From: Dactylosporangium vinaceum
GTDB taxonomy: Bacteria > Actinomycetota > Actinomycetes > Mycobacteriales > Micromonosporaceae
Assembly: GCF_019904175.1 (NCBI RefSeq)
Contig: NZ_CP061913.1
Location: 5,394,001 to 5,458,000, forward strand
DNA: 64,000 bases
Direction: 5' to 3'
Shown: positions 1 to 7,375 of the stretch, in pieces
Layout of the letters: the number at the start of each line of letters is the position of its first letter
Numbering within the stretch: position 1 is the first letter of the stretch
The notes under the pieces: model-generated
Told to the model about the DNA's origin: nothing
Seen by the model: only the letters and a program-made list of their open reading frames with translations
Database searches by the model: none
Position numbers and translations under genes: made by a program

Positions 1-112
1 CCGTGTTCACATATTGCCCTTGAGCAGCAGGAATGCTGATGTGGAGTCTCAAGTGGACGCTGAAATTCGACAGCGACCGCCGGCCCGGCGGGGAGGTCCA
101 TAGAATGAGCCG

Positions 113-388
113 GTGCCTGAGCAGCGGCCGACCCGCTTCGCGGTGGAGTTCAACCGGGTGTACCGCGCCGACGGGCCCGGGCACCTCCTCGTCTGGTTCG
201 CCGGCGGACGCACCGGCAGGGTGACGATCCTGGCCGGGCCCGCCGACCCGCCCGAGGAGTTCGCCGGCGAGGTCACCGCCGAGGCGCCCAGCTCCTGCTC
301 CGCGGCGATCCGGGCGGGCGAGTTCTGGACGCTGCAGTGCAACCGCCAGGACGGCGGCGGCTTCAAGGCTCTGTACACGCCGCTCTGA
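113..388 (+). CDS. Hypothetical protein, 91 aa
   Basis: Short reading frame starting with GTG, preceded by a GGGGAGG stretch about 16 bases upstream, so the start is uncertain. I recognise no family. The product is small and soluble-looking, with no signal peptide or membrane segment, and has two Cys residues (in SSCSAAIRA and LQCNRQDG). Codon use is the C/G-ending style of its neighbours, which is why I keep it as a probable gene. It lies about 100 bases before the reductase-like gene on the same strand, which has its own ribosome binding site. The first 112 bases of the window show nothing I can name. Confidence 0.4.
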   Translation: MPEQRPTRFAVEFNRVYRADGPGHLLVWFAGGRTGRVTILAGPADPPEEFAGEVTAEAPSSCSAAIRAGEFWTLQCNRQDGGGFKALYTPL

Positions 389-490
389 CCGCTCATCGCC
401 GGAGCGTGTGCCGGCCTGTTGCGCGGGGCGGCGGGCACAGGTGTGCGGGAAGATGCAGGGACGTGACGGCGCAGTGGGGAGAAGGTGGAG

Positions 491-1087
491 ATGGCCAGGG
501 TTGTCATGCAGGCCGTCGTGTCGGTGGACGGCTTCATCGCCAATGCCGACGACTCGGTCGGGCCGCTGTTCGACTGGTACGGCAACGGGGACATCACGGT
601 CCGGGCCAACGAGCAGTGGGCGTTCCGGGTCGGCCGCGCCTCCGCCGACTACGTGCGGCCGTTCTGGGACGCGGTCAAGGTCACCGTCATCGGCCGCCAC
701 CTCTTCGACACCACCGACGGCTGGTCGGGTGTCCCGGCGGCCGGGGATGCGCTCGTCGTCGTCACCCACCGCCCGCTGCCCGAGGAGTGGCTCGCCCGGT
801 TCCCCGATGCGCCGTTCCACACCGCCGGCACGGTCGAGCGCGGCGTCGCGCTGGCCAAGGAGCTGGCCGGCGGCGGCCTGGTCTGCGTGACCGCGGGCGA
901 CGTCGGCGGCCAGGCGTTCTCGGCCGGCCTCGTCGACGAGGTGGCGATGGACGTCGTCCCGGTCGTCATGGGGGCCGGGAAACGGTTCTTCGGCGGCCAC
1001 ACCGGCACCGTCCTGCTCGACGACCCCGACCGGGTGGTCCAGGGCGACCGCGTGCTGCACCTGCACTACACCGTCAACCGGGCGTGA
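491..1087 (+). CDS. RibD C-terminal/DHFR-fold reductase family protein
   Basis: About 198 aa in the dihydrofolate-reductase-like family related to the RibD C-terminal domain. These are NADPH-dependent cytoplasmic reductases whose substrates are mostly unknown. The N terminus MQAVVSVDGFIA is the usual first strand plus SxDGxI motif. A central VIGRHLFD segment matches the nucleotide-binding loop, and the C-terminal half has GLVDEVAMDVVPVVMGAGKRFF, typical of this family. I chose the ATG at 491, which follows GGAGAAGGTGGAG; a GTG two codons earlier is possible. The gene is convergent with the acetyltransferase gene and separated from it by a strong hairpin. No pathway partner is adjacent, so the substrate cannot be inferred. 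Confidence 0.8.
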   Translation: MARVVMQAVVSVDGFIANADDSVGPLFDWYGNGDITVRANEQWAFRVGRASADYVRPFWDAVKVTVIGRHLFDTTDGWSGVPAAGDALVVVTHRPLPEEWLARFPDAPFHTAGTVERGVALAKELAGGGLVCVTAGDVGGQAFSAGLVDEVAMDVVPVVMGAGKRFFGGHTGTVLLDDPDRVVQGDRVLHLHYTVNRA

Positions 1088-1091
1088 GGCC

Positions 1092-1125
1092 CGTCCCGGC
1101 CGGCGCCGCAGCGCCGGCCGGGACG
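1092..1125. terminator. Bidirectional hairpin terminator
   Basis: Perfect 15-bp inverted repeat (left arm 1092-1106, right arm 1111-1125) with the four-base loop CGCA, between two convergent genes. It has no T tract, which is usual for actinomycete terminators. Confidence 0.75.
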
Positions 1126-1133
1126 AGCGCCGA

Positions 1134-1880
1134 TCAGTACTTCGCGATGTAGAGGCGCTGCCCGGCCGGGCGGAAGCCGACCCGCTCGTAGACCCGCCAC
1201 GAGTCGTCGCCGCCGGCCTCCAGCCACGCCACCTCGATGCCGCGTTCGAACAGCCGCTCGGTGACCGCGGCGGTGATCGCCCCGGCCAGGCCCCGGCGGC
1301 GATGCGGTGCGGCGACCGCGATGCCGGCGATCTCGCAGATGCCGTCGCTCGGCACGACCGTGCCGCCACCGCCGGCGTAGCGTCCGTCGGCGGTGCGGGC
1401 ACCCGTGAACACCGCGCCCCGGTCCCGGGCACGGCGCTGCCGGTCGACGTCGGCGGGGCTCGCCGCGCCGGGTGAGCCGAACGCCTCGTGCTGCACGCCG
1501 ATCACGCCGGCGATCTCGGCGTCGGTGTCGGGGACGAACAGCTCGAAGCCCGCCGGCACCGGCTGCGCGATGAACGTTGCCGGCGTGCAAACGAGGTACT
1601 CGTTGCGGGCCTCGACCGCGAATCCGGCGTCGAGCAGGAGCCGCTCGAGGGTCGGGGCGCAGGTGGTGACGTACTCCAGCCGCGGCGGCCGCCCGCCGAA
1701 CGCCGCGACCAGAGCGTCGACGTCGGCCGCGGTGATCTCGGCCCCGGGCACCGGCGTCGCGTAGTTGATGTGTGGACTGTCGGTCCCGTGGTCGAGCCCG
1801 AGCACGAACGGGCCGGTCTCGACGGCGTTCGGGCGGGTGGACAGGTTGGCGACAACAGCGCGCTGAATGCGCAGATCCAT
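1134..1880 (-). CDS. GNAT family N-acetyltransferase
   Basis: A 248-aa protein with a C-terminal GNAT fold (about residues 110-248). The acetyl-CoA pyrophosphate loop is visible as RRRGLAG at residues 194-200, preceded by the EIAGIAVA strand and followed by the YERVGFRPAG ending typical of the family. The first 100 residues resemble an incomplete second GNAT-like half, as in two-domain members. Substrate unknown. The upstream region contains the divergent sigma factor gene; about 170 bases separate the two starts. ATG at 1880 has a plausible AAGGG upstream on its own strand. Confidence 0.8.
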   Translation of the reverse strand: MDLRIQRAVVANLSTRPNAVETGPFVLGLDHGTDSPHINYATPVPGAEITAADVDALVAAFGGRPPRLEYVTTCAPTLERLLLDAGFAVEARNEYLVCTPATFIAQPVPAGFELFVPDTDAEIAGVIGVQHEAFGSPGAASPADVDRQRRARDRGAVFTGARTADGRYAGGGGTVVPSDGICEIAGIAVAAPHRRRGLAGAITAAVTERLFERGIEVAWLEAGGDDSWRVYERVGFRPAGQRLYIAKY

Positions 1881-2051
1881 GGTGGACGTACCCTTTCGAG
1901 GGCTCGGTGAAGGTGAGAAGCGAGGGCAGGCGTCAGCGGCAGGGGCCGCTGGAGACCGCGGGGATCACAGGCTTCACACTTTCGAGCACTCGGGGACGTC
2001 AGTTCGTCCGCTGGTCCCACGAATGTAGCAGACGGGCGATGCAACGAATCG

Positions 2052-2576
2052 GTGCCGCAGCTTCGTGAGGTTCGTGTGCGCGGTGAATCGCCTGTCTTCG
2101 AGGAGTTCCTGGCCGCTCGGCTGCCGGCGCTGACCCGGTATGCCACGGCGCTCGCCGGTGACCCGAACACCGGCGCCGACGTGCTCCAGGACGTGCTCGT
2201 CAAGGCCCAGCCCCGGTGGTCGCGGATCGCGGCGATGGACGAGCCCGAGGCGTACGTGCGCCGGATGGTCATCAACGAGCTCGTCTCGGCGCGCCGGCGG
2301 ATCGTCGCCCGGCTGCGACGGGAGTCCCACGATCCGCCCGAGCCGGTCGCCGACGGCGCCGAGCAGCGGGCCGAGCGCGACGCGCTGATGCGGCTCATCC
2401 GCGAGCTGCCCACCCGCCAGCGGATCGTGATCGTGCTGCGGTACTTCGAGGACCTGGCCGACGCCGACATCGCCGCGCTGCTCGGCTGCTCCGAGGGCAC
2501 CGTGCGCAGCCAGGCGTCGCGGGCCCTGGCCACCCTGCGCGGCATCGCCGTGCCCGTCCCGCTGGAGGAACGATGA
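2052..2576 (+). CDS. SigE-family RNA polymerase sigma factor (ECF type)
   Basis: A 174-aa cytoplasmic sigma factor of the actinobacterial SigE family (PF04542 and PF08281 type regions). Region 2 covers roughly residues 18-85, with DVLQDVLVKAQPRW as the core-binding helix. Region 4 covers roughly residues 110-160, with an ALLGCSEGTVRSQASRAL helix-turn-helix. The GTG at 2052 is the longest start; an internal GTG at 2076 is a realistic alternative. The stop overlaps the next gene's ATG (ATGA), so the two are translationally coupled. That downstream gene encodes a single-pass membrane protein, the usual place for an anti-sigma factor or sensor partner. Confidence 0.85.
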   Translation: MPQLREVRVRGESPVFEEFLAARLPALTRYATALAGDPNTGADVLQDVLVKAQPRWSRIAAMDEPEAYVRRMVINELVSARRRIVARLRRESHDPPEPVADGAEQRAERDALMRLIRELPTRQRIVIVLRYFEDLADADIAALLGCSEGTVRSQASRALATLRGIAVPVPLEER

Positions 2577-3577
2577 CCGACGCCGACGCGATCCGTGCGG
2601 CCATCGCCGCGATCGCGGACGAGGCCCACCCGGCGGCCCACATCCGCGCCACGCTCGACGCGCACGCCCGCCGCCACCGGCAGCGCCGCCTGGTCCTGCG
2701 AACCGCCGGCGCGCTGGCCGCGGCGAGCGTGGCCGGGGCCGGCGGGCTCGCCGCCTACCGCCGGACCCGGCCGGAGGACCTCGTGTTCCCGCCGATCGCC
2801 GGCGGCCCGGGTGGCGGCTGGCTCACCGCCGGGCTCGGCTGGCGACCGACGTGGCTGCCCGCCGGCTACGGCCGGACCAGCCTCGGCGCCGTCGTCGACG
2901 GCTCCCAGGTCGTCGTGGTGAGTCACGAGTGGGGCCGTGGACAGCGCCCGGGTGAGCTGAGCGAGCCGTTCGTGGCCCTCACCGCGGGCTGGTCGGACGC
3001 GTACGCGGCGAGCCCGCAGGTGGTCCGCACCGACCGCGTCGAACTCGGCGGGGCGAGCGCGGAGATGCGGACGTACGCCGACGACGGCGGGGTCCTGCTG
3101 ACCTGGCAGCCGGCCACCGGTCCGCGGCTGTCGGTGTCGGCCGGCTCGCGCGACGCCGAACGCGACCGCAGCGTGGCCGTGCGGATCGCGAAGTCGCTGC
3201 GGCCGGACACCGGCACGTTCGCGATAGGCCCGAAGTTCGGCTGGCAGCCGGCGTCGATCGCGAGCCGGCCCTGGATGTACAGCCTCGGGGTCGTGAACCT
3301 CTCCTGGGTCCAGAACCTGTCCGTCCGCTTCGGTGAGGGCGAGCTGACGATGACCATCGGGCCGCGGCTCGAGCCGCTCTTCGACCTCGGGACCGGCCGG
3401 TCGGTGGACGTGGGCGGCGGCGCGGCCTGGCTCGACGAGCGCGGCGGCGACCTGTTCGCGAAGGACCTGAGCGGCCGGGACGTCCAGCTCAGCGGCGACT
3501 CCGAGGACCTGCCCCGGGTCCTGCGCGAGCTCGACCTCGGGCCGGTACCGGACATGGGCTGGTACGGCACCCGGTAG
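2573..3577 (+). CDS. Single-pass membrane protein coupled to SigE-type sigma factor
   Basis: A 334-aa protein with a short cytoplasmic N terminus (residues 1-40, rich in Ala, Arg and His), one membrane helix (about residues 42-62) and a large extracellular beta-rich part with no named domain that I recognise. It overlaps the sigma gene by four bases (ATGA). That arrangement is typical of actinobacterial SigE-family sigma factors followed by a membrane protein of unknown or anti-sigma function. The N-terminal part has no HxxxCxxC zinc motif, so it is not a classical ZAS anti-sigma factor. Calling it a partner rests on position only. Confidence 0.6.
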   Translation: MTDADAIRAAIAAIADEAHPAAHIRATLDAHARRHRQRRLVLRTAGALAAASVAGAGGLAAYRRTRPEDLVFPPIAGGPGGGWLTAGLGWRPTWLPAGYGRTSLGAVVDGSQVVVVSHEWGRGQRPGELSEPFVALTAGWSDAYAASPQVVRTDRVELGGASAEMRTYADDGGVLLTWQPATGPRLSVSAGSRDAERDRSVAVRIAKSLRPDTGTFAIGPKFGWQPASIASRPWMYSLGVVNLSWVQNLSVRFGEGELTMTIGPRLEPLFDLGTGRSVDVGGGAAWLDERGGDLFAKDLSGRDVQLSGDSEDLPRVLRELDLGPVPDMGWYGTR

Positions 3578-3661
3578 CCGCCGGCTCCGGAGGCGGGTGA
3601 CCCGGGAAATCGCTCTCCCCACTTGACGCAGGAGGGTGACACCGGAGTAGCGTGCGATTCG

Positions 3662-3675
3662 AGAGAGCGCTCTCT
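3662..3675. promoter_or_regulatory. LacI/CebR-like operator upstream of GH16
   Basis: Perfect 14-bp palindrome AGAGAGCGCTCTCT, 29 bases before the GH16 start. Actinobacterial LacI-family regulators of glucan use (CebR type) bind palindromes centred on GAGCGCTC. A possible -35 (TTGACG, 3623-3628) lies upstream. The regulator gene is not in the window. Confidence 0.65.
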
Positions 3676-3704
3676 ATCCCCGCCAGGAATCCGCAAGGAG
3701 AGCC

Positions 3705-5477
3705 ATGCGCACCCGAACACCACGCCGCACCCGGAGTTGGATCGCGGGCGCCACCGCTGTCGCAACGCTCGGGCTGGTCGGCGTCATCGCGGTACTCAAC
3801 GCCGGCCCGTCCGCCGCCGCCCAGCTCGCGGCGCCCGCCTCGCCCGCACCGCCGCCCGGCTTCACGCTCACCTGGAGCGACGAGTTCGGCGGCGCGGCCG
3901 GCACCGGGGTCAGCACCGGGACGTGGAAGTACGACACCGGCCCCGGCAGCACGTTCGGCACCGGTGAGATCGAGACCATGACGAACAGCACCGCCAACGT
4001 CTTCCAGGACGGGGCCGGGCACCTGGTGCTGCGGGCACTGCACAGCGGCACCGACCCCCGCGCCGGCTGGACGTCGGGCCGCATCGAGACGCAGGCCGCC
4101 ACCTTCGGCGCCGACGCCGGCGACGTCGTGCGGATGGAGTCCTCGATCCAGCAGCCGAACGTCACGACCGCCAACGGCGCCGGCTACTGGCCCGCGTTCT
4201 GGATGCTCGGCTCGACGCTGCGCACCGGCACGACGTGGCCGACGAGCGGCGAGGTCGACATCCTCGAGGACATCAACGGCCGCAGCTCCGTCTTCGGCAC
4301 CCTGCACTGCGGCGTCAACCCCGGCGGGCCGTGCAACGAGTCGACGGGCATCGGCAGTGGCGAGCGGGCCTGTTCCGGCTGCCAGACCGGCTACCACACC
4401 TATGCGGTCGAGATCGACCGTTCGAAGTCCCCCGAAGAGATCCGCTGGTACCTCGACGGCGTCAACTACTTCACCCTGCCCGCGACCCGCGTGGACGCCA
4501 CCACCTGGGCGAACGCCGTGCACCACCCGTTCTTCATCATCTACGACCTGGCGATGGGCGGCGGCTTCCCCGACGCGTTCGGCGGTGGCCCCAACGCCGC
4601 CACGATCTCCGGTGGCCAGATGAACATCGACTGGGTAGCGGTCTACAACAAGAAGGGCGGCGGCACGACAAGCCCGCCCCCGGCCGGGACCAACATCGCG
4701 CAGGGCCGGCCGACCACTGCCTCGTCGACGGAGAACGCCGGCAGCCCCGCGTCCGCGGCCACCGACGGCAACACCGCCACCCGCTGGTCGAGCGCGTTCA
4801 CCGACCCGCAGTGGCTCCAGGTCGACCTCGGCCAGTCGTACAACCTCAGCAGTGTCAACCTGAACTGGGAGGCGGCCTACGCCAAGGCGTTCCAGATCCA
4901 GACGTCCCAGGACGGCACGAACTGGACGAGCATCTACAGCACCACGACCGGCACCGGCGGCAACCAGACACTGAACGTCACCGGCTCCGGCCGCTACGTC
5001 CGGATGTACGGCACCCAGCGTGCGACCGCCTACGGATACTCGCTGTACGAGTTCGGGCTGACCGGCACTCCCGGCGGCAACCCGAGCGGCGCCACCCTGC
5101 TGTCCCAGGGCCGCCCGACGACCGCGTCGTCGACGGAGAACGCGGGCACGCCGGCCGCCAACGCCACCGACGGCAACACCGCCACCCGCTGGTCGAGTGC
5201 GTTCACCGACCCGCAGTGGCTCCAGGTCGACCTGGGCGCCACCCACGCCATCAGCAAGGTGGCGCTCAACTGGGAGGCCGCCTACGCCAGGGCGTTCCAG
5301 GTCCAGACCTCGGCCGACGGCACGAACTGGACGACCGTCTACAGCACCACGACCGGCACCGGCGGCAACCAGACACTGAACGTCACCGGCTCCGGCCGCT
5401 ACGTGCGGGTCAACGGCACCCAGCGGGCGACGGCCTACGGCTACTCGCTCTACGAGTTCCAGGTCTACGGCAGCTGA
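3705..5477 (+). CDS. Secreted GH16 endo-beta-glucanase with two F5/8 type C (CBM32-like) modules
   Basis: A 590-aa secreted enzyme. An Arg-rich signal peptide with its hydrophobic core at residues 12-32 is followed by a GH16 catalytic domain (about 52-320). The retaining-glycosidase signature E183-V-D185-I-L-E188 supplies nucleophile E183, assisting D185 and acid/base E188. GH16 enzymes cleave beta-1,3 or mixed-linkage glucans, or galactans. Two discoidin-like modules follow (about 330-455 and 465-590). They are near copies of each other, each with ATDGNTATRWSSAFTDPQWL. The start has AAGGAG seven bases upstream. Expression is probably repressed through the palindrome just upstream. GH16 substrate cannot be fixed from sequence alone; laminarin-type beta-1,3-glucan is the commonest for this ExDxxE spacing. 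Confidence 0.88.
   Translation: MRTRTPRRTRSWIAGATAVATLGLVGVIAVLNAGPSAAAQLAAPASPAPPPGFTLTWSDEFGGAAGTGVSTGTWKYDTGPGSTFGTGEIETMTNSTANVFQDGAGHLVLRALHSGTDPRAGWTSGRIETQAATFGADAGDVVRMESSIQQPNVTTANGAGYWPAFWMLGSTLRTGTTWPTSGEVDILEDINGRSSVFGTLHCGVNPGGPCNESTGIGSGERACSGCQTGYHTYAVEIDRSKSPEEIRWYLDGVNYFTLPATRVDATTWANAVHHPFFIIYDLAMGGGFPDAFGGGPNAATISGGQMNIDWVAVYNKKGGGTTSPPPAGTNIAQGRPTTASSTENAGSPASAATDGNTATRWSSAFTDPQWLQVDLGQSYNLSSVNLNWEAAYAKAFQIQTSQDGTNWTSIYSTTTGTGGNQTLNVTGSGRYVRMYGTQRATAYGYSLYEFGLTGTPGGNPSGATLLSQGRPTTASSTENAGTPAANATDGNTATRWSSAFTDPQWLQVDLGATHAISKVALNWEAAYARAFQVQTSADGTNWTTVYSTTTGTGGNQTLNVTGSGRYVRVNGTQRATAYGYSLYEFQVYGS
4701..5477 (+). repeat. Tandem intragenic duplication, period about 405 bp
   Basis: The two F5/8 modules of the GH16 gene are a direct repeat with a 405-bp offset (for example ACCGACGGCAACACC at 4761 and 5166). 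Long stretches are nearly identical at the DNA level, indicating a recent internal duplication or gene conversion. Confidence 0.85.
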
Positions 5478-5534
5478 CGCCGCCCGCCACCGAGCAGGCC
5501 CACCGCGGCCGTCCCGCACGGCGACCTGGGCGAA

Positions 5535-5569
5535 CATCGGGCCCGGAGCCTGTCGCTCCGGGCCCGATG
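5535..5569. terminator. Bidirectional hairpin terminator
   Basis: Perfect 14-bp stem (5535-5548 with 5556-5569) and 7-base loop between the convergent GH16 and GH10 genes. Confidence 0.8.
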
Positions 5570-5595
5570 GGTGCCCACGTGCTGTGCGCCGCCGG

Positions 5596-7065
5596 TCAGG
5601 GGCTGGTGCAGGAGAAGCTGCCGGGGGCCGTGTTGGTGCTGCCGTTGACGAGGAACCCGAAGGTGGTCGTGGCGTTCGGGCCGAGGGTGCCGTTGTAGTC
5701 GGCGTTGCGGACGCTGACGGTGCCGCTCGTGCCGGTGTTGACGCCGTTCCAGACGTTGGCGATCGTCTGCCCGCCGGCCAGCGTCAGCCGGACCGTCCAG
5801 CCGTTCAGGGCCGTCGAGCCGCCGTTGGCCACGGTGACCTCACCCTGGTAGCCGCCACCCCAGGTGTTGACCATGCGGAACGCCGCGGTGCAGGTGCCCG
5901 GCTGCCCGGTCACCGGCGGCGAGCTCGGCGGGGGCGACGACACCGGGGGCGACGACACCGGGGGAGAGCTCGCCGGCGGTGAGGACACCGGCGGGCTGCT
6001 CGGCGAGGTGCTCGAGCCCGGCACCGTCGTGGAGGCGGCGTTGAGCGCGTTGAGCACGGAGGTGTAGGCGGGCTTGGGGCTGCTGTTGCGGTCGAACAGC
6101 AGCGGGTTCTCGCTCCCGCGCCAGGAGTCGCTGTCGCGGATACCCCAGGTCGTGATGCCGACGCAGCGCGGGACGCTCATGCACGCCTGCGTGAGCCCGC
6201 CGTACTGGCTGGTGGAGGCGTTGGTGACGTCGGCCTCGGTCAGGGCGACGTCGACGCCGAGCGCGGCGAAGCTCGACAGCGTGGTCTGGAAGTTCGACGG
6301 CAGCGAGCTCCCGCCGGTGAAGTGGGTCTGCAGCCCGACGCAGTCGATCGGGACGCCCCGCGACTTGAAGTCCCGGATCATGTTGTACACGCCCTGGGTC
6401 TTCGCGTAGGTCCAGTTCTCGATGTTGTAGTCGTTGTAGCAGAGCTTGACCGAGGGGTCGGCGGCCCGCGCGGTCCGGAACGCCACCTCGATCCAGTCGT
6501 TGCCGGTCGACTGCAGGTTCGACGAGCGCCGGCTGCCGTTCTCGGCGAACGCCTCGTTGACGACGTCCCAGTAGGCGAGCTTGCCCTTGTAGTGGGCCAT
6601 GACGCCGTTGATGTGCTCGATCATCGCGGCCCGCAGGCTGCTGCCGCTGAGGTTCGCCCAGAACCGGGGCTGCTGAGCGTGCCAGGCCAGGGTGTGGCCG
6701 CGGACCCGCATGCCGTGCTGGGTCGCCCAGTTGTAGATCGCGTCGCCGCTGCTGAAGGTGAACTGGCCGCTGTTGGGCTCGGTCGCGTCGGGCTTCATCT
6801 CGTTGACGGCCGTCATCATGTCGAACTCGCGGTTGGCGATCGTGAGGAAGCCCGAGTCGCTGAGGCGGTCGCCGCCCATCGCGGCGCCGAAGTATCGGCC
6901 GCTGCGCTCGGCGGCCGCCTTCAGCGTGGACCCGGGCGGCCCGCTGAGATCGGCGTGGGCAAGCGTGGTCATGGCCACCGAGGCCACGGCGATCACGGCC
7001 GCGCAGACGCCGCCGAGCAGCAGCCGGGTGCGGCCGCGGGCACGGCGTCGGGGAACGTCTCGCAT
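5596..7065 (-). CDS. GH10 endo-beta-1,4-xylanase with C-terminal CBM2
   Basis: A 489-aa secreted xylanase. Signal peptide about residues 1-38, GH10 barrel about 45-345, Pro/Ser linker of repeated SSPPVSS units, and CBM2 at about 388-489. The acid/base is E171 in WDVVNEAF and the nucleophile is E277 in LTEADV. The RGHTLAWH motif (from residue 122) that shapes the -1 subsite is intact. I chose the ATG at 7065, which follows GGAG by six bases, over an ATG four codons upstream. The barrel is close to that of the second xylanase at 36947-38398, but the two carry different binding modules (CBM2 versus CBM13). A promoter with TTGACA and TACGTT and a TCATACGAAA element lies upstream. Confidence 0.93.
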   Translation of the reverse strand: MRDVPRRRARGRTRLLLGGVCAAVIAVASVAMTTLAHADLSGPPGSTLKAAAERSGRYFGAAMGGDRLSDSGFLTIANREFDMMTAVNEMKPDATEPNSGQFTFSSGDAIYNWATQHGMRVRGHTLAWHAQQPRFWANLSGSSLRAAMIEHINGVMAHYKGKLAYWDVVNEAFAENGSRRSSNLQSTGNDWIEVAFRTARAADPSVKLCYNDYNIENWTYAKTQGVYNMIRDFKSRGVPIDCVGLQTHFTGGSSLPSNFQTTLSSFAALGVDVALTEADVTNASTSQYGGLTQACMSVPRCVGITTWGIRDSDSWRGSENPLLFDRNSSPKPAYTSVLNALNAASTTVPGSSTSPSSPPVSSPPASSPPVSSPPVSSPPPSSPPVTGQPGTCTAAFRMVNTWGGGYQGEVTVANGGSTALNGWTVRLTLAGGQTIANVWNGVNTGTSGTVSVRNADYNGTLGPNATTTFGFLVNGSTNTAPGSFSCTSP

Positions 7066-7139
7066 CTGTGACTCCATCCTTGTCGATCCGCCGCCGCCGG
7101 GCCGCAGGCCCGGAACAGACGATCTTGAGGTCGTCCAGA

Positions 7140-7168
7140 AACGTATTTCGTATGACGTCAAGTGTCAA
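7140..7168 (-). promoter_or_regulatory. Xylanase promoter with TCATACGAAA element in the spacer
   Basis: Read on the minus strand: -35 TTGACA (7168-7163), 17-base spacer, -10 TACGTT (7145-7140). The spacer ends with TCATACGAAA directly before the -10. The same geometry and element occur at the ABC importer promoter (14864-14892) and the aldo/keto reductase promoter (58554-58526), suggesting a shared repressor. Confidence 0.65.
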
Positions 7169-7198
7169 TGTATGCCAATGGAAATGCGCAGACCGGCG

Positions 7199-7218
7199 CC
7201 GGAACGCTTGTAAGTTCC
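7199..7218 (-). promoter_or_regulatory. Xylanase upstream element GGAACTTAC...TTCCGG
   Basis: On the plus strand CCGGAA (7199-7204) is followed by GTAAGTTCC (7210-7218). The same pair of blocks occurs upstream of the other canonical GH10 xylanase at 38571-38592. Function unknown; a transcription factor site is likely. Confidence 0.45.
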
Positions 7219-7234
7219 ATCCGCGCGCAAAAGT

Positions 7235-7261
7235 GTTATGGATATCGGAGCGAGAGAGTCG
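7235..7261 (+). promoter_or_regulatory. ECF-type promoter candidate, GTTAT-N17-AGTCG (site 1)
   Basis: GTTAT at 7235-7239 and AGTCG at 7257-7261, preceded by CAAAAGT. It points to GH127, 114 bases upstream of its start. The intergenic region 7066-7375 also holds the divergent xylanase promoter and a LacI-type operator, with no sign of a gene. Confidence 0.6.
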
Positions 7262-7318
7262 GGTCCATTTCGATGCTTGAATGTCGCGAAATGATCTGGC
7301 AGCCTGGCGAAGACATCA

Positions 7319-7332
7319 TGTGAGCGCTCACA
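7319..7332. promoter_or_regulatory. LacI-type operator TGTGAGCGCTCACA
   Basis: Perfect 14-bp palindrome 43 bases before the GH127 start. An identical copy lies upstream of the GH54 operon (43404-43417). Confidence 0.7.
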
Positions 7333-7375
7333 CCCCGCCGCGCCCGGATGTCGATCACGCTTTCAGGAGGCTCGT

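Noticed and set aside
1502..3622. 706-aa minus-strand frame running across the sigma and membrane-protein genes
   Set aside because: Composition is Arg/Pro/Ala-rich with no domain. It overlaps recognised genes on both strands and has no ribosome binding site.
3601..3645. Possible degenerate GTTAT-N17-GTC site upstream of GH16 (GAAATCGCTCT...)
   Set aside because: Two mismatches in the upstream block and no GTC at the right distance; the gene is better explained by the palindrome at 3662-3675.
3489..5537. 682-aa minus-strand frame antisense to GH16
   Set aside because: Shadow frame; repeated Val/Gly/Arg strings mirror the duplicated F5/8 modules.
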